A stretch of 64,000 nt of DNA, taken from CBDFKF01 sp965248765 (GTDB taxonomy: Bacteria; Pseudomonadota; Alphaproteobacteria; VGEJ01). The stretch is from contig CBDFKF010000004.1 of the NCBI GenBank assembly GCA_965248765.1, forward strand, positions 1,736,001 to 1,800,000, given 5' to 3'. Both the position numbers and the translations under genes were made by a program. Below are positions 7,309 through 17,384 of this stretch, in pieces; the stretch's first letter is position 1; the number at the start of each line of letters is the position of its first letter. The notes below the pieces were generated by a model. The model was not told the origin of the DNA and made no database searches. It saw only the letters and a list, made by a program, of their open reading frames with translations.

Positions 7309-8682
7309 ATGATCTCGCCGCTCGCCGACCGCACGTATCGCCGGCTGTTCACCGCGCAGGTCATCGCGCTCCTCGGCACCGGCCTCTCGACCGTTGCGCT
7401 CGCGCTCCTGGCCTATGACCTGGCCGGTGAGGATGCCGGCGCCGTCCTTGGCACGGCGCTCGCCCTCAAGATGGTGGCCTACGTCGGCATCGCGCCCATC
7501 GTCGGTGGCTTCGCCCATCGCCTGCCCCGCCGCGGGCTTCTCATCGCTCTCGATATCGCGCGCGCCGGTTTCGTCGTCTGCCTGCCGTTCGTCACTGAGA
7601 TCTGGCAGATCTATGTCCTCATCTTCCTGTTGAACGCCTGCTCGGCCGGCTTCACCCCGACGTTCCAGGCGACGATACCCGATGTCCTGCCCGATGAGGC
7701 CCGCTACACCCGCGCGCTCTCCCTCTCGCGGCTCGCCTATGACCTCGAGAACCTGTTGAGCCCGACGCTCGCGGCCGTGGCGCTCATTGTGCTTACGTTG
7801 GATGCCCTATTCGCCGCGAATGCCGTGGCCTTCCTGCTCTCGGCCCTGTTGGTTTTCTCGATCCGGCTGCCATCGCCACAACCGCACGAGCGCGAGGCCG
7901 GTGTCTGGCACAACGTGAGCGCCGGCATCCGCACCTACCTCAAGACCCCGCGGCTGCGCGCCCTCCTTGCCCTGTCGCTGGCGGTGGCGACCGCCGGCGC
8001 CATGGTCATCGTCAACACCGTGGTCTACGTGCGCGAGCACTTGAGCGGCACCGAAAGCGATACCGCGCTGGCGTTCGCCGCTGCTGGCGCAGGCTCGATG
8101 ATCGTTGCCCTGATGCTGCCCCGCCTCCTCGACCGGCTGCCGGACCGCCCCTTCATGCTGGGCGGCGGCGTGGTCTTGTGCCTCGGCCTCCTGCTCGGCC
8201 TGGCCGATCCTGGTTTCCTCGCCCTCTTGGTGCTGTGGTTCGTCCTCGGCGCCGGCAGCTCGCTCATTCAGACCCCGGCGGGCCGCCTCCTCCGCCGTTC
8301 CGCCCACCAAGGCGACCGGCCGGCTGTCTTCGCCGCACAGTTCGCGCTCTCGCACGCCTGCTGGCTCATCGCCTACCCGCTGGCCGGGTGGCTCGCCACC
8401 GCGCTCGACCTGTTCGCCGCCCTCACCGTGCTCGCGGTGGTCGCCTTAGGTGCCACCATCGCCGCTTTCATACTATGGCCGGCGGGAGACCCGCTCGAGA
8501 TCGAGCACGAGCACGAGGCGATCGACCACGAGCACGTCCACCTCCACGATGAGCACCACCAGCACGACCACGAGGGCTGGGAAGGACCGGAGCCTCACCG
8601 CCATCCCCATCGCCATACGCCGCTCCGACACAGGCATGCCTTCGTGATCGATCCGCACCACCCGACCTGGCCGAGAACCTAG
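7309..8682 (+). CDS. MFS transporter with histidine-rich C-terminal tail
   Basis: About twelve hydrophobic segments from residue 1 to about 390, beginning MISPLADRTYRRLFTAQVIALLGTGLSTVALALLAYDL, the enterobactin-exporter-like MFS type. The last 60 residues are a cytoplasmic tail packed with His, Glu and Asp (repeats such as EHEHE, DHEHVHLHDEHHQHDHE, HRHPHRHTPLRHRH). His-rich tails of this kind occur in NreB-type nickel exporters and other metal carriers, so metal efflux is a reasonable inference, but the substrate is not fixed by sequence. Its stop overlaps the convergent HxlR gene by 4 bp. Confidence 0.8.
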   Translation: MISPLADRTYRRLFTAQVIALLGTGLSTVALALLAYDLAGEDAGAVLGTALALKMVAYVGIAPIVGGFAHRLPRRGLLIALDIARAGFVVCLPFVTEIWQIYVLIFLLNACSAGFTPTFQATIPDVLPDEARYTRALSLSRLAYDLENLLSPTLAAVALIVLTLDALFAANAVAFLLSALLVFSIRLPSPQPHEREAGVWHNVSAGIRTYLKTPRLRALLALSLAVATAGAMVIVNTVVYVREHLSGTESDTALAFAAAGAGSMIVALMLPRLLDRLPDRPFMLGGGVVLCLGLLLGLADPGFLALLVLWFVLGAGSSLIQTPAGRLLRRSAHQGDRPAVFAAQFALSHACWLIAYPLAGWLATALDLFAALTVLAVVALGATIAAFILWPAGDPLEIEHEHEAIDHEHVHLHDEHHQHDHEGWEGPEPHRHPHRHTPLRHRHAFVIDPHHPTWPRT

Positions 8683-9026
8683 CTGGGCTGGTAGCGCTTG
8701 CCCCAATCGCGCAATGCCTTGAGCACCGGACCCAGCCGTCGCCCCTTCTCGGTGAGAACGTATTCTGCCCGCGGTGGATGGTCCGAGTAGAACCGTCGGG
8801 CGACGATCTCTTCGCTTTCGAGCAACTTAAGGCGCGCGGAAAGCGTTGTCGGCGCGATGCCGCCGAGCGACGTCAACAGCTCGTGAAACCGGCACGGGCC
8901 AACGGTTAGCAGATCCCGCAGGATGAGCAGGGTCCACCGTTCGCCGATCGCATCGAGCGTACGGGCCACCGGACACGAAGATCCGTAACCCTTTGCCATG
9001 TCACTTGTGTACGGCGTTGACTGCAT
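8679..9026 (-). CDS. HxlR-family winged-helix regulator
   Basis: A 115-residue protein with the HxlR pattern: a cysteine near the N terminus (SSCPVARTLDAIGERWTLLILRDLL), the recognition helix (FHELLTSLGGIAPTTLSARLKLLE) and the wing (YVLTEKGRRLGPVLKAL). Such regulators often sense electrophiles or oxidants through this Cys. It is divergent from the lipoprotein hydrolase gene and probably controls it from the shared intergenic region. An in-frame ATG at 8999 is an alternative start. Confidence 0.85.
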   Translation of the reverse strand: MQSTPYTSDMAKGYGSSCPVARTLDAIGERWTLLILRDLLTVGPCRFHELLTSLGGIAPTTLSARLKLLESEEIVARRFYSDHPPRAEYVLTEKGRRLGPVLKALRDWGKRYQPS

Positions 9027-9047
9027 TCAAGCAAGTGAGTATATAAT
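9001..9047. promoter_or_regulatory. Candidate promoter and HxlR operator
   Basis: TCACTTG at 9001 and its complement CAAGTGA at 9032 bracket a TTGACT (9017) with TATAAT (9042) downstream on the plus strand. The spacing (19 bp) is slightly long. The arms overlap the promoter of the hydrolase gene and the start region of the HxlR gene, as expected of a regulator controlling both. Confidence 0.45.
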
Positions 9048-9089
9048 ATAGAGTGACTATCAAATACCAACGTTGTTGAGGGGCCCGCG

Positions 9090-10073
9090 ATGTCTAGATC
9101 CGCCGCGCTGTCAGTTTTGACGGCCATCACGTTGGCGGCTTGTGCCCCGGCGTTGGATTTCTCCGAGCATTACGCGCGCTACGAGGAGGAATTTCGCCAC
9201 CAGCACCCCCATGTGATCCACGCGGTCGATCGTGATGGTATGGCGCTCCACGCACGGGAATTCGTCCCGGGTAACCGCACCTCTGCCTCCGGTCCACCGA
9301 TAATCCTCATGCACGGCTTTCCCGACAGCCTCCATCTCTACGATCGCCTCGCGCCCCTGCTCGCGACAAACCGTCGGGTCATTGCCTTCGATTTTCTCGG
9401 CTGGGGCAGCTCAGACAAGCCTGAGGGCCACGCCTACGACGTCGCCAGCCTCAGGCGGGATCTCGAGTCGGTGATCGAGCACTACGGGTTCACGGAGGTC
9501 GTCTTGGTGGTGCATGACGCTTCGGGCCAGCCGGGGATCGACTACACGCTCGACCATCCGAACCGTGTGGCCGAGCTGGTACTCCTCAACACCTACTACG
9601 GTCCGTCTGACAAGCTCGTTCCGCCGCCTGCTATCGATCGCTTTTCGAGCCCCGGTGTCCTGCGCGATCTCCTGGTGTTCGGGGCAACCCACAACGATGC
9701 TCGCTGGCAGAGCGGGTTCATGGATCAGGTTGGGCAGTTCTTCGAAGATGAAGAGGTCAGGACCATCTACTTGCCACTCTTTAGTCATCAGGCGCTCGGC
9801 ATTCGCCCGGCATTTTTTGGTCTCAACCGGGTCCTGCGCGCCGAAATCGCGGCGCGAGCGGAGCGTCTCGATGCTCTGCGGGAGCTCGCGGTGCCCACAA
9901 AGATCATTTTCGGAGCCGCGGATCCGTTCCTGAACGCCGACGTGGCCCGGGCATTTCACCGGGACTTGCCTAACTCACAGCTCCATCTCGTGGACGGGGG
10001 CGCTCACTACGTCCAGCTCGACAAGCCGGCGATCGTGGCAAGCCTGATTCTGGCCGAGCCACCATCGCTGTGA
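9090..10073 (+). CDS. Lipoprotein alpha/beta hydrolase, haloalkane-dehalogenase/epoxide-hydrolase type
   Basis: The N terminus is a lipoprotein signal (MSRSAALSVLTAITLAAC), so the enzyme is probably membrane-anchored on the periplasmic side. The body shows the oxyanion motif HGFPDS, a nucleophile elbow V-V-H-D-A-S-G with Asp rather than Ser, the acid in FGAADPFL and the catalytic His in GGAHYVQLDKP. An Asp nucleophile is characteristic of haloalkane dehalogenases and epoxide hydrolases. The substrate is unknown. The divergent HxlR gene suggests induction by a reactive compound. Confidence 0.82.
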   Translation: MSRSAALSVLTAITLAACAPALDFSEHYARYEEEFRHQHPHVIHAVDRDGMALHAREFVPGNRTSASGPPIILMHGFPDSLHLYDRLAPLLATNRRVIAFDFLGWGSSDKPEGHAYDVASLRRDLESVIEHYGFTEVVLVVHDASGQPGIDYTLDHPNRVAELVLLNTYYGPSDKLVPPPAIDRFSSPGVLRDLLVFGATHNDARWQSGFMDQVGQFFEDEEVRTIYLPLFSHQALGIRPAFFGLNRVLRAEIAARAERLDALRELAVPTKIIFGAADPFLNADVARAFHRDLPNSQLHLVDGGAHYVQLDKPAIVASLILAEPPSL

Positions 10074-10103
10074 CGGTGTCCGAACACGCTGGCCCCGCGG
10101 CCT

Positions 10104-13100
10104 TTACTCGTTACCGGCCAAGCAGCGGTCGAGGTGCGCGAGCGGCACAAAAAAGCCGACCGTTCTTGCCTGCTCGCGCAACGCGTCGAGCTCCCGGCGG
10201 AGGTCCGCGCTTCGCTCGCCCCCCCCCGCCAGTCGGCAACCGATCTGCCCCAGCGAACGAAAAAGTCCGCCCACGGCAGCGGTTCGGGGCGTGTGAAGGC
10301 ATCCAGAGCATCGGCATGTTGCTTCGCTTCCGCCCAGGCGCCGGCATCGAGGCTCGCCTCGATCGCGTATCGGCGAAACCACAGGTGGTTGTGGCCGATG
10401 CAATCCCCACCGAGGATCGCCTCCGCCTCGTCTGTCGCCTGTTGCCGGCGCGCCCCATCGGATGCGACCAACGCGAGAATCCCAAGCGCCCACGGTGCCA
10501 TGAATTTCGGCGCCGTCTCCCGCGTGATCTGACACGCCTCCTCCACCATTCGAACGGCGTCGCCGCGCTCGCCTTCGCGGAAGGCGAGCATCCCCAGGTA
10601 AGAGGTGCCGAGCGCTTCCCATGCCCGCGCGCCAACGCGTTTTGCTAAAGCCAGCGACTGCTCGGCGGCAGAGCGCACCCGCATTTGGTCTTCGGTATCG
10701 CTGAGAACGATCGCTTCGATGGTTCGCGAGATCATCTGCCCACGCGAATTGCCCACGCGCTCCGCGATCTCGGCGCAAGCCGCGGCATCGACGGCACCGT
10801 CAGCCACCTCACACTTGTAGAGCCGGGTATGCCCCACGACGTGCAGGTTGGCGGCTTCGATGCCGCCAAAGCCGTGCTCGCGGTACAGCGCGACGCAACG
10901 CGAAAAGTGCTCCGCGGCGGTCAGCATTTTGCCTTGCGCGTAGTACGCATCCCCCAGGCCGCTCAGCGCACGCACCTCGTCACGTGGCGAATGAGCCTTG
11001 CGCGCGTAGTCCAGCGCGAGTCCGTGCTCGCGGTGGAACTCGGCGACTCGCCCCAGCGGGAACAACGCATTACCTCGGTGGTAGTGGATCTGCGAGAGCA
11101 TCTCAGTGAGGCCATGCTGCTCGGCGGCGTCCTGCGCCTCCTCGAGCGCCGCGAATATCTCCTCGCTGCGGCCGCTGTCGCGCAGAGCGGCGGCCCGCCC
11201 GACGCACGCCCGGCACCGCTGCACGTCGGTTGCGGCCAGGGCTAGCGCCTCGTCGTAGCGCGCGAGCGATCGTTCTTTGTCGTCTAGATTCAGCAGGATG
11301 TCGCCCTGACGGCACAGTAGCTCGAACCGATCGCCCTTCGTTGTGGCGATCGACAGGCCTTGCTCGACGAGCTGGAGCGCGCGGTCGTGGCGGTAAGCCG
11401 CGACTTGGGCATCCGCCGCCGTTCCGTACGCCGCCGGCGCGGCGCCGCTGTCCGCCCGATCCAGGTGCTCGGCGTGCAGTATCGAGTCTTTGTCGGCGAA
11501 CCACTCCGCGGCCTTGAGGTGCATCTCGTGCCGCCGCGATCGCAGAAGAGACGCGTAGGCCCCATCGCGCAACAGCGCGTGACCGAAAAGGAAATCCGCG
11601 CCCATGGGCTGTACCAGCATGTGCTCGACGAGGGTTGCGCATTCGTAGGCCGAATCGTCGACCAGATGCCGCAGCGCATCGACGGAGAACCGCTGACCGA
11701 TGACCGCCGCGGCCTGCACCGCGACTTTATCGCGTGGCGCGAGCCGATCCATGCGCGTCAGCACGACGCTTTGGATCGAGCCGGGGATGTCGGCCGTTGC
11801 GTCCTGCGCACTCCGCAGCAGTTGATCGAGGAACAGCGGGTTGCCTTCGGCCCGCTGAATGCACGACACCGCAAACTCGCTCTGATCGTCGACATAGATA
11901 CGAGCGAGTTCGCGCGCCTCCTCGGGGCGTAATGGCACGAGGTCGAGTGTCGTCAGCGGGCTGCGACGCATCGCCGCGCGCCATGCGCCTTCCATGGGAT
12001 CGCTCTCGATTCGCGATGTGAGGACCAGGACGACGCGGCTCGCCCCCGCCAAGCTGGCAAGGGCTGCCAAATGCTCTAGCAACCCCTCGTCGGCCCAGTG
12101 CACGTCCTCGACGCGGATGACCAGCGGCGTTTGTTTGCTTGCTCTTTCAACGAGCTGGAGAAGCGCCTCGCGATAGCCGGCTAATCGCGTGGCACTGTCC
12201 ATGGCGTCAAAGACGGCCAACAGCTCGCTTGGCTGCCGAACATCCAACAGGTCGTAGAGGTGAACCCGCAGCGCCTCGTCGACCACGTCCTCGCGCACGG
12301 CCCCATCCGCCGCGGCAGCGCGCGCAGCCCGTCCGCTGTCCGAGGGCAGCGACAGCAGGCTTCGCACGATCGAGCCGATCGCGTCCTCGCTGGCGCCGAC
12401 GCCGAAATCGAGGACCAGGCCGCCATGGCAGGCGTAGCCCAGGCGTTCGGCCAGTTTCTGGAACTCTTGCAACAGCCGCGTCTTGCCGATTCCCGCCTCA
12501 CCGCGGACATAGACGGTCTGGCCCACGGCCGAATCGCGGCAGGTCTCGAGGACGCCCTCGAAATGGCGGAGCTCAGCGACCCGCCCGACGAACGGGCCGG
12601 CTGGAACGATGGCATCCTTCGACCGCAATCCGCCCAGCCGCCACACCGGTATCGGCCGCTCGATCCCCTTGATGTCGACGTCATCGACCTTGGTGGCGAC
12701 GATCTGCTCGACCACCGCATCGTGGACCGCCTTCGACATCAGCGTTTCGCCCGGCGCCGCGAGACCCTGAAGGCGCGACGCCAGGTTCACCGACTCTCCG
12801 GTCACGGTGTATTCCTGGTGCGCATCGCTGCCCAGGCCGCTGGCCACGACTTCGCCGCTGGCGATGCCGATGTGGACGATCAGCGGCGGGTCCAGCTCGC
12901 TCACGTCGCGGTGAATGTCGAGAGCGGCGCGAACGGCGCGCGCCGAATCATCGGTGTGGGCGATGGGCGCGCCGAACACCGCCATGACCCCGTCGCCGAT
13001 ATGTTTGTCGACGCGGCCGCCGTAGCGCTCGACGATGGCGTCGGCGACCTTGAAGTACTGGCCCAAGAGCGCGTAAGTCTCCTCGGCATCCCGATCTTGG

Positions 13101-13372
13101 GCAAGGCGCGTGTAGCCCGACAGATCGGCGAACAGGATCGTCACGTGCCGACGTTCGGCGACCGGGTGCGACGGCGCGGTAGCCGGCGCCTCATCAGCGG
13201 CGACGGACGGCGGGTCCGCTTGCCCGAGTTGATGTCCGCAACCGCCGCAAAAGCCGTCTTCCGGGTCGTTCTCGAATCCGCAGTCCCGACAGACGAGCGC
13301 GAGCTTGGCGCCGCAGGCCGAGCAAAAGCGCCTGCCTTCCCGATTATCCGTCTTGCATGCCGGGCATTGCAT
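10104..13372 (-). CDS. Class III adenylate/guanylate cyclase with AAA-type ATPase and TPR region
   Basis: A zinc-ribbon pair (CPACKTDN...FCSACG and CRDCG...CGGCG, residues 1-50) precedes a cyclase domain at about 75-255 with the metal-binding Asp in LFADLSGY and the second in HIGDGVMAVFG. A STAND-like NTPase follows (Walker A in RGEAGIGKTRLLQEF, about 295), then helical TPR-like repeats to the end. This is the large soluble sensor-cyclase architecture common in alphaproteobacteria and actinobacteria. A run of nine C (10219-10227) shifts the frame. Read past it in the corrected frame the protein ends ...PLAHLDRCLAGNE at 10104; uncorrected it runs on to 10007 over the convergent gene. Last gene of the pdxH-led group. 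Confidence 0.82.
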
Positions 13373-13377
13373 CGGCC

Positions 13378-14139
13378 CTAAACGTGCTGGCCGCCGTTAA
13401 TGTGGATCTCGGCGCCGTTCACGTACGCCGACTCATCGGTGCACAGATAGTAGATCGTGCGCGCGACCTCCTCCGGCGTGCCGAGGCGGCGCAGCGGGAT
13501 CTCGGCCGCCAAGGCCTCGTACTCGGGGCCGATCATCGAGGTCCGGATCTCGCCCGGCGCGATCGCGTTGACCCGCACCCCGTGCGGCCCGAAATCGGCG
13601 GCCATCTCGCGGGTGAGCGCGGCCAGCGCGGCCTTGGACGTGGCGTAGGCGGCGCCAGCGAACGGATGCACCCGGCCACCAGCGATCGAGGTCACGTTGA
13701 CCACCGAGCCGGGCCCGCGCTTCAGCTCCTCGATCAGCGCGCGCGCGAGCACCACCGGTGCGTAAAAGTTGACGCGGAAGACGGCTTCCCACGTCTCGAG
13801 GTCCGTCTCCATACATCCGAACCGCCCGCCGTCCGCGCCCTTGGGCGAGATCGCCGCGTTGTTGACGAGCGCATTCAACGGCGCGCCTTTGAGGCGGCTG
13901 CGCAACACCTCGATGCCGTCCTCGATGCTGGCTGGATCGGCGAGGTCGATGACGGCATGGTCCTCGGGCCCGCCCTCCCACGGACAGTCTTCCGGGAATG
14001 GGTGGCGCGAGCAGGTGATGACGCGCCATCCGGCGGCGCTGAAACGTTTTACCGTCGCATGCCCGATGCCCCGGCTCGCCCCGGTCAGTATCAGCGTCTT
14101 CCGTGCATTCGCACGGTCGTCCGCGCTCTGGTCCGTCAT
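13378..14139 (-). CDS. Short-chain dehydrogenase/reductase
   Basis: 253 residues with the complete classical SDR set: TGASRGIG cofactor motif, NNAA, the catalytic Ser in VTSIAGG, Y-A-T-S-K, and the IAPGEIRTSM and IHINGGQ segments. It reduces or oxidises an alcohol/ketone pair with NAD(P); the substrate is not evident. It starts 5 bp upstream of the cyclase gene on the same strand, so the two are probably cotranscribed. Confidence 0.88.
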   Translation of the reverse strand: MTDQSADDRANARKTLILTGASRGIGHATVKRFSAAGWRVITCSRHPFPEDCPWEGGPEDHAVIDLADPASIEDGIEVLRSRLKGAPLNALVNNAAISPKGADGGRFGCMETDLETWEAVFRVNFYAPVVLARALIEELKRGPGSVVNVTSIAGGRVHPFAGAAYATSKAALAALTREMAADFGPHGVRVNAIAPGEIRTSMIGPEYEALAAEIPLRRLGTPEEVARTIYYLCTDESAYVNGAEIHINGGQHV

Positions 14140-14282
14140 GTCCGCCTTTTTGCCGGGCGCTCAAGCCCTCTCACTTGATTATAGCCCCGACCGCGCTGGT
14201 CAAGCCGCCCCATGCGCATTGCCATCTGTGCACACCGTCACCGGAGCATTCCCGATGATCGATCGCCAGGGCGGCAAAAGGA

Positions 14283-15848
14283 TCAGGCAGCGGCCGGCGA
14301 CAGGCCGAGATCGAGGGCAGCGGCGGCTATGTGGCGCACGCCTTCGAGCGGCCCGCTCGCATCGATCCGCCGCCATGTCACCTCGCCCAGGTCGTAGTCG
14401 ATCTGTTGGTCGAGCACCGCCGCCGTCGCATCTGAAGCATCGCCTTCGCGCGCGCCGAGCCGAGCCGCCGCGACCGTGCGGGGCGCCTCCAGCCACAGCC
14501 CGGTGAACCAGAGCCCGAGCTGCTCGGCGACCGCGGCGATCGCGGCGCGTTCAGCCGGTGCGGCGTGCACCGCATCGGCGACCACGCATTGTCCGGCGTT
14601 GAGCGCGGTCGCCGCTTCCTCGCGCAAGCCGGCATAGACACGGGCCGTTAGTTCGCGCGTATAACCTTGAGGCCCGAGCGATGCCGTTGCCGGCACGCCC
14701 ATCAACCGTTTGCGGATCACATCGCTGCGCAAGACCACGGCGCCCGGCGCCCGGCCGATTCCTGAAGCGAGCGCCATGGCGAGCGCCGTCTTGCCGCTAC
14801 CCGAGAGGCCGCCGATGGCAACCAGCCGCGACGGCCGTGGCACAAGAAAGTCGATCGCGAGGTCGAGATAGCGCCGTGCCTCGACCTTTGCCGCGGCGGC
14901 CGCCGCCTCTTCGAACGAGGCCGCCGCGCTCGCCGTGACGTGGGCGCGAATGCCGGCCCGGCACGACAGGAACGACGGCATCAGGGCCAAGCCCTCGAGA
15001 CCGCCCATGCGCCAGAGATAGCGGCTCAAGACCAGGCTGGCGTGGTCGCGCAGATCACGGTGCCAGAGGTCCATCAACAAAAAGGCGAGGTCGTAGAGCA
15101 CGTCGATGTTGACGAGTCGCTCGCTGAACTCGATGGCATCGAACAGCGTTGGGCGATCCTCCACCAGGCAGATGTTGCGAAGGTGGAGATCGCCGTGGCA
15201 GTGGCGGACGAAGCCGGCGCGGCGTCGCTTTTCGACGAGGTCGCCCGTCTGGCCGATGGCCTCGCGAGCGCATGCATCGAGGTGGGCGGCGCGCGCGGGC
15301 TCGAAGACCGACTCGTGGGCGGCGAGCTGGTGGACGTTGATATCGAGCAGGCGTTGGAACTCAGACCGCGTGAAATCCTCGGGCCGGCGTTCCGCCGCCT
15401 CGTGAAAATCGATGACCGCTTCGGTCAGCGCCGCGACCTGGGACGCGGTCAGCTTGCCCGCGCCCGCCAGACGGTCGAACAGCGTTTCCTGATCAAAGCG
15501 TCGCATCTCGACCAGCCAATCGACCACCGCGCCCTCACCATCGCCCACGCCCTCGCCATCGATCGCCAGCGTGCCGTCGGCTCGGCGTCGCACCGGCACC
15601 GCACGACGATAGAGGCTCGGCGCGGTGCGCCGGTTGACGCGAATTTCGGCCTCGCATGCAGCGTGCCGTCGCGCCACGCTCGAGTAGTCCATGTACTCGA
15701 AGTACACCGCGCGTTTGAGCTTATAGGCCCGCTCGCCGACCAGGAACACGACCGCGCCGTGTGTATCGATCCGCTCGACTGCCGCTCCGCCGTGGCTTTC
15801 CGGCGCCGCGAGGAAGGCGATCGCTTCGCTCTGATCCTCGACGATCAC
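14283..15848 (-). CDS. Aminoglycoside-phosphotransferase-like/P-loop kinase fusion protein
   Basis: A 521-residue two-domain protein. The N-terminal 320 residues follow the APH fold, with the Brenner-type catalytic loop HCHGDLHLRNI (H-x-D-x4-N) and a metal-binding DAIEFSERL segment. The C-terminal domain is a small P-loop kinase (GGLSGSGKT near residue 350, then VVLRSDVIRKRL). This fusion is widespread in proteobacteria, and its substrate is not established to my knowledge. The gene follows fieF-like and pdxH genes with a 13-bp gap. Confidence 0.85.
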   Translation of the reverse strand: MIVEDQSEAIAFLAAPESHGGAAVERIDTHGAVVFLVGERAYKLKRAVYFEYMDYSSVARRHAACEAEIRVNRRTAPSLYRRAVPVRRRADGTLAIDGEGVGDGEGAVVDWLVEMRRFDQETLFDRLAGAGKLTASQVAALTEAVIDFHEAAERRPEDFTRSEFQRLLDINVHQLAAHESVFEPARAAHLDACAREAIGQTGDLVEKRRRAGFVRHCHGDLHLRNICLVEDRPTLFDAIEFSERLVNIDVLYDLAFLLMDLWHRDLRDHASLVLSRYLWRMGGLEGLALMPSFLSCRAGIRAHVTASAAASFEEAAAAAAKVEARRYLDLAIDFLVPRPSRLVAIGGLSGSGKTALAMALASGIGRAPGAVVLRSDVIRKRLMGVPATASLGPQGYTRELTARVYAGLREEAATALNAGQCVVADAVHAAPAERAAIAAVAEQLGLWFTGLWLEAPRTVAAARLGAREGDASDATAAVLDQQIDYDLGEVTWRRIDASGPLEGVRHIAAAALDLGLSPAAA

Positions 15849-15861
15849 GCCGGCATCCGAA

Positions 15862-16794
15862 TCAGCCGAAGGTCGGGTGCTCTTCGTCCAGACCGGCCGG
15901 GTCCTGGTGGATGATCACCTCGGCCTCTGGGAAGCGCTGGTAGAGCTCGGCCTCCACCTCATCGGCGATCTCGTGAGCCCGGTGCAACGGCAGATTTCCG
16001 TCCATCTCGAGATGGAGCTGAATGAACGTATGGGTGCCCGACGACCGGGTGCGCAGGTCGTGCACCGCCTGCACCTCGGCGTGGGTCTGGGCGATCTCGA
16101 TGATCTCGCGGCGTGTCTCCGGAGCGAACTCGCGGTCCAGCAGCAAATCGAGGCTTTTGCGCAGGATAGTCCAGGCGCTGTAGAGGATGTACGCGGCGAC
16201 GCCGATCGCCAGGATCGGATCGGCGATGTGCCAACCCAGCTCCATCACCAGCACCAGCGCGGCGATAACGCCGAGGTTCATCAGGAGATCGCTGCGGTAG
16301 TGCAGCGAATCGGCCGCTATCGCCACCGATTCGGTGCGCCGCACGACGTGGCGCTGGAATAACACGAGCGCAAAGGTGACAACGATCGCCAACATCATCA
16401 CGCCGATCCCGGTCGTCGCGTTCTCAACCGGTGCTGGGTGCAACAGCCGGTTGACCGATTCGAACAGCAGAAACACCGCCGAACCGGTGATGAAGGCCGC
16501 CTGCCCCAGCCCGGCCACCGCCTCCGCCTTGCCGTGGCCGAAGCGATGCTCGCGGTCGGCCGGAGTCAGGGCGTAGCGTATCGCCCACAGATTGACGAGC
16601 GAGGTCACCGCATCGATGCAGGAATCGACCAGCGAACTCAACATCGCGACCGAGCCGGTCTCGAGCCAGGCCGCGCCCTTGACCACGATCAACGTGACCG
16701 CGACGGCCACTGCGGCATAGGCAGCCAGCCGGCGCAGCCGCGCGCCGCGCTCGTCTTCAGTCGCTGCGCCGAGGCCGTTTGAGGCGGCGGTCAT
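15862..16794 (-). CDS. Cation diffusion facilitator (FieF/YiiP type)
   Basis: 310 residues, six TM segments and a C-terminal cytoplasmic domain (about 215-310). Site A ligands are present as D-x3-D in LVDSCIDAV (TM2) and H-x3-D in LHYRSDLL (TM5), the DD-HD set of zinc/iron exporters of the FieF group. The cytoplasmic part keeps VHDLRTRSSGTHTFIQLHLEMD. It exports divalent metal in exchange for protons. The ATG at 16794 overlaps the pdxH stop codon, indicating cotranscription; longer frames upstream only read through pdxH. Confidence 0.9.
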   Translation of the reverse strand: MTAASNGLGAATEDERGARLRRLAAYAAVAVAVTLIVVKGAAWLETGSVAMLSSLVDSCIDAVTSLVNLWAIRYALTPADREHRFGHGKAEAVAGLGQAAFITGSAVFLLFESVNRLLHPAPVENATTGIGVMMLAIVVTFALVLFQRHVVRRTESVAIAADSLHYRSDLLMNLGVIAALVLVMELGWHIADPILAIGVAAYILYSAWTILRKSLDLLLDREFAPETRREIIEIAQTHAEVQAVHDLRTRSSGTHTFIQLHLEMDGNLPLHRAHEIADEVEAELYQRFPEAEVIIHQDPAGLDEEHPTFG

Positions 16795-17384
16795 TACGGG
16801 AACAGCCTGCGGCTCGACCACACCTCGCCGGTACGGCTGTAGGCGATGCGTTCGTGCAGTCGGAACGGACGATCGCGCCAGAACTCGATCTCGCGCGGCG
16901 CGATGCAGAAACCGGACCAGAAATCCGGTCGCGGCACTTTGCCAAGACCGAACCGGGCGGTGTACTTGGCGACCCGTTTCTCGAGCGCAAAGCGGCTCTC
17001 CAGCGGCTGCGACTGGCGCGAGGCCCAGGCACCGATCTGACTCTCGCGGGCGCGCGTCGCGAAGTAGGCGTCGGCCTCCTCGGCGCTCACCGCCGCTACG
17101 TCGCCGACCACACGCACCTGCCGGCGCAGCGATTTCCAATGAAAGCAGAGTGCCGCTGCCGAGTTGGCCTCGAGCTCGCGACCTTTGCGGCTTTCGAGGT
17201 TGGTGTAGAAGACAAAGCCCCGCTCATCGAAGCCCTTGAGCAGCACCATGCGCACCGATGGCACGCCGTTGCCGTCGGCGGTGGCAAGAGCGACCCCCGT
17301 GGGATCGTTTAGCTCGCTTTTCTCCGCTTCGGCGAGCCACTCGCCGAACAGGGCAAACGGGTCGGCCTGTTCACGGTCGGTCAT
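16794..17384 (-). CDS. pdxH: Pyridoxamine/pyridoxine 5'-phosphate oxidase
   Basis: A 196-residue PNPOx: FMN-binding VPSVRMVLLKGFDERGFVFYTN, ESRKGRELEANSAAALCFHW, the substrate-loop SQIGAWASRQSQPL and the C-terminal dimer signature FWRDRPFRLHERIAY...W...RLFP. It makes pyridoxal phosphate, oxidising PNP or PMP with O2 and FMN. It leads a minus-strand operon followed by the CDF transporter. Confidence 0.95.
   Translation of the reverse strand: MTDREQADPFALFGEWLAEAEKSELNDPTGVALATADGNGVPSVRMVLLKGFDERGFVFYTNLESRKGRELEANSAAALCFHWKSLRRQVRVVGDVAAVSAEEADAYFATRARESQIGAWASRQSQPLESRFALEKRVAKYTARFGLGKVPRPDFWSGFCIAPREIEFWRDRPFRLHERIAYSRTGEVWSSRRLFP

Noticed and set aside
12260..13381. Long plus-strand open frame opposite the cyclase gene
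   Set aside because: It is antisense to a clearly functional domain and has no recognisable motif; high GC leaves long open shadows.
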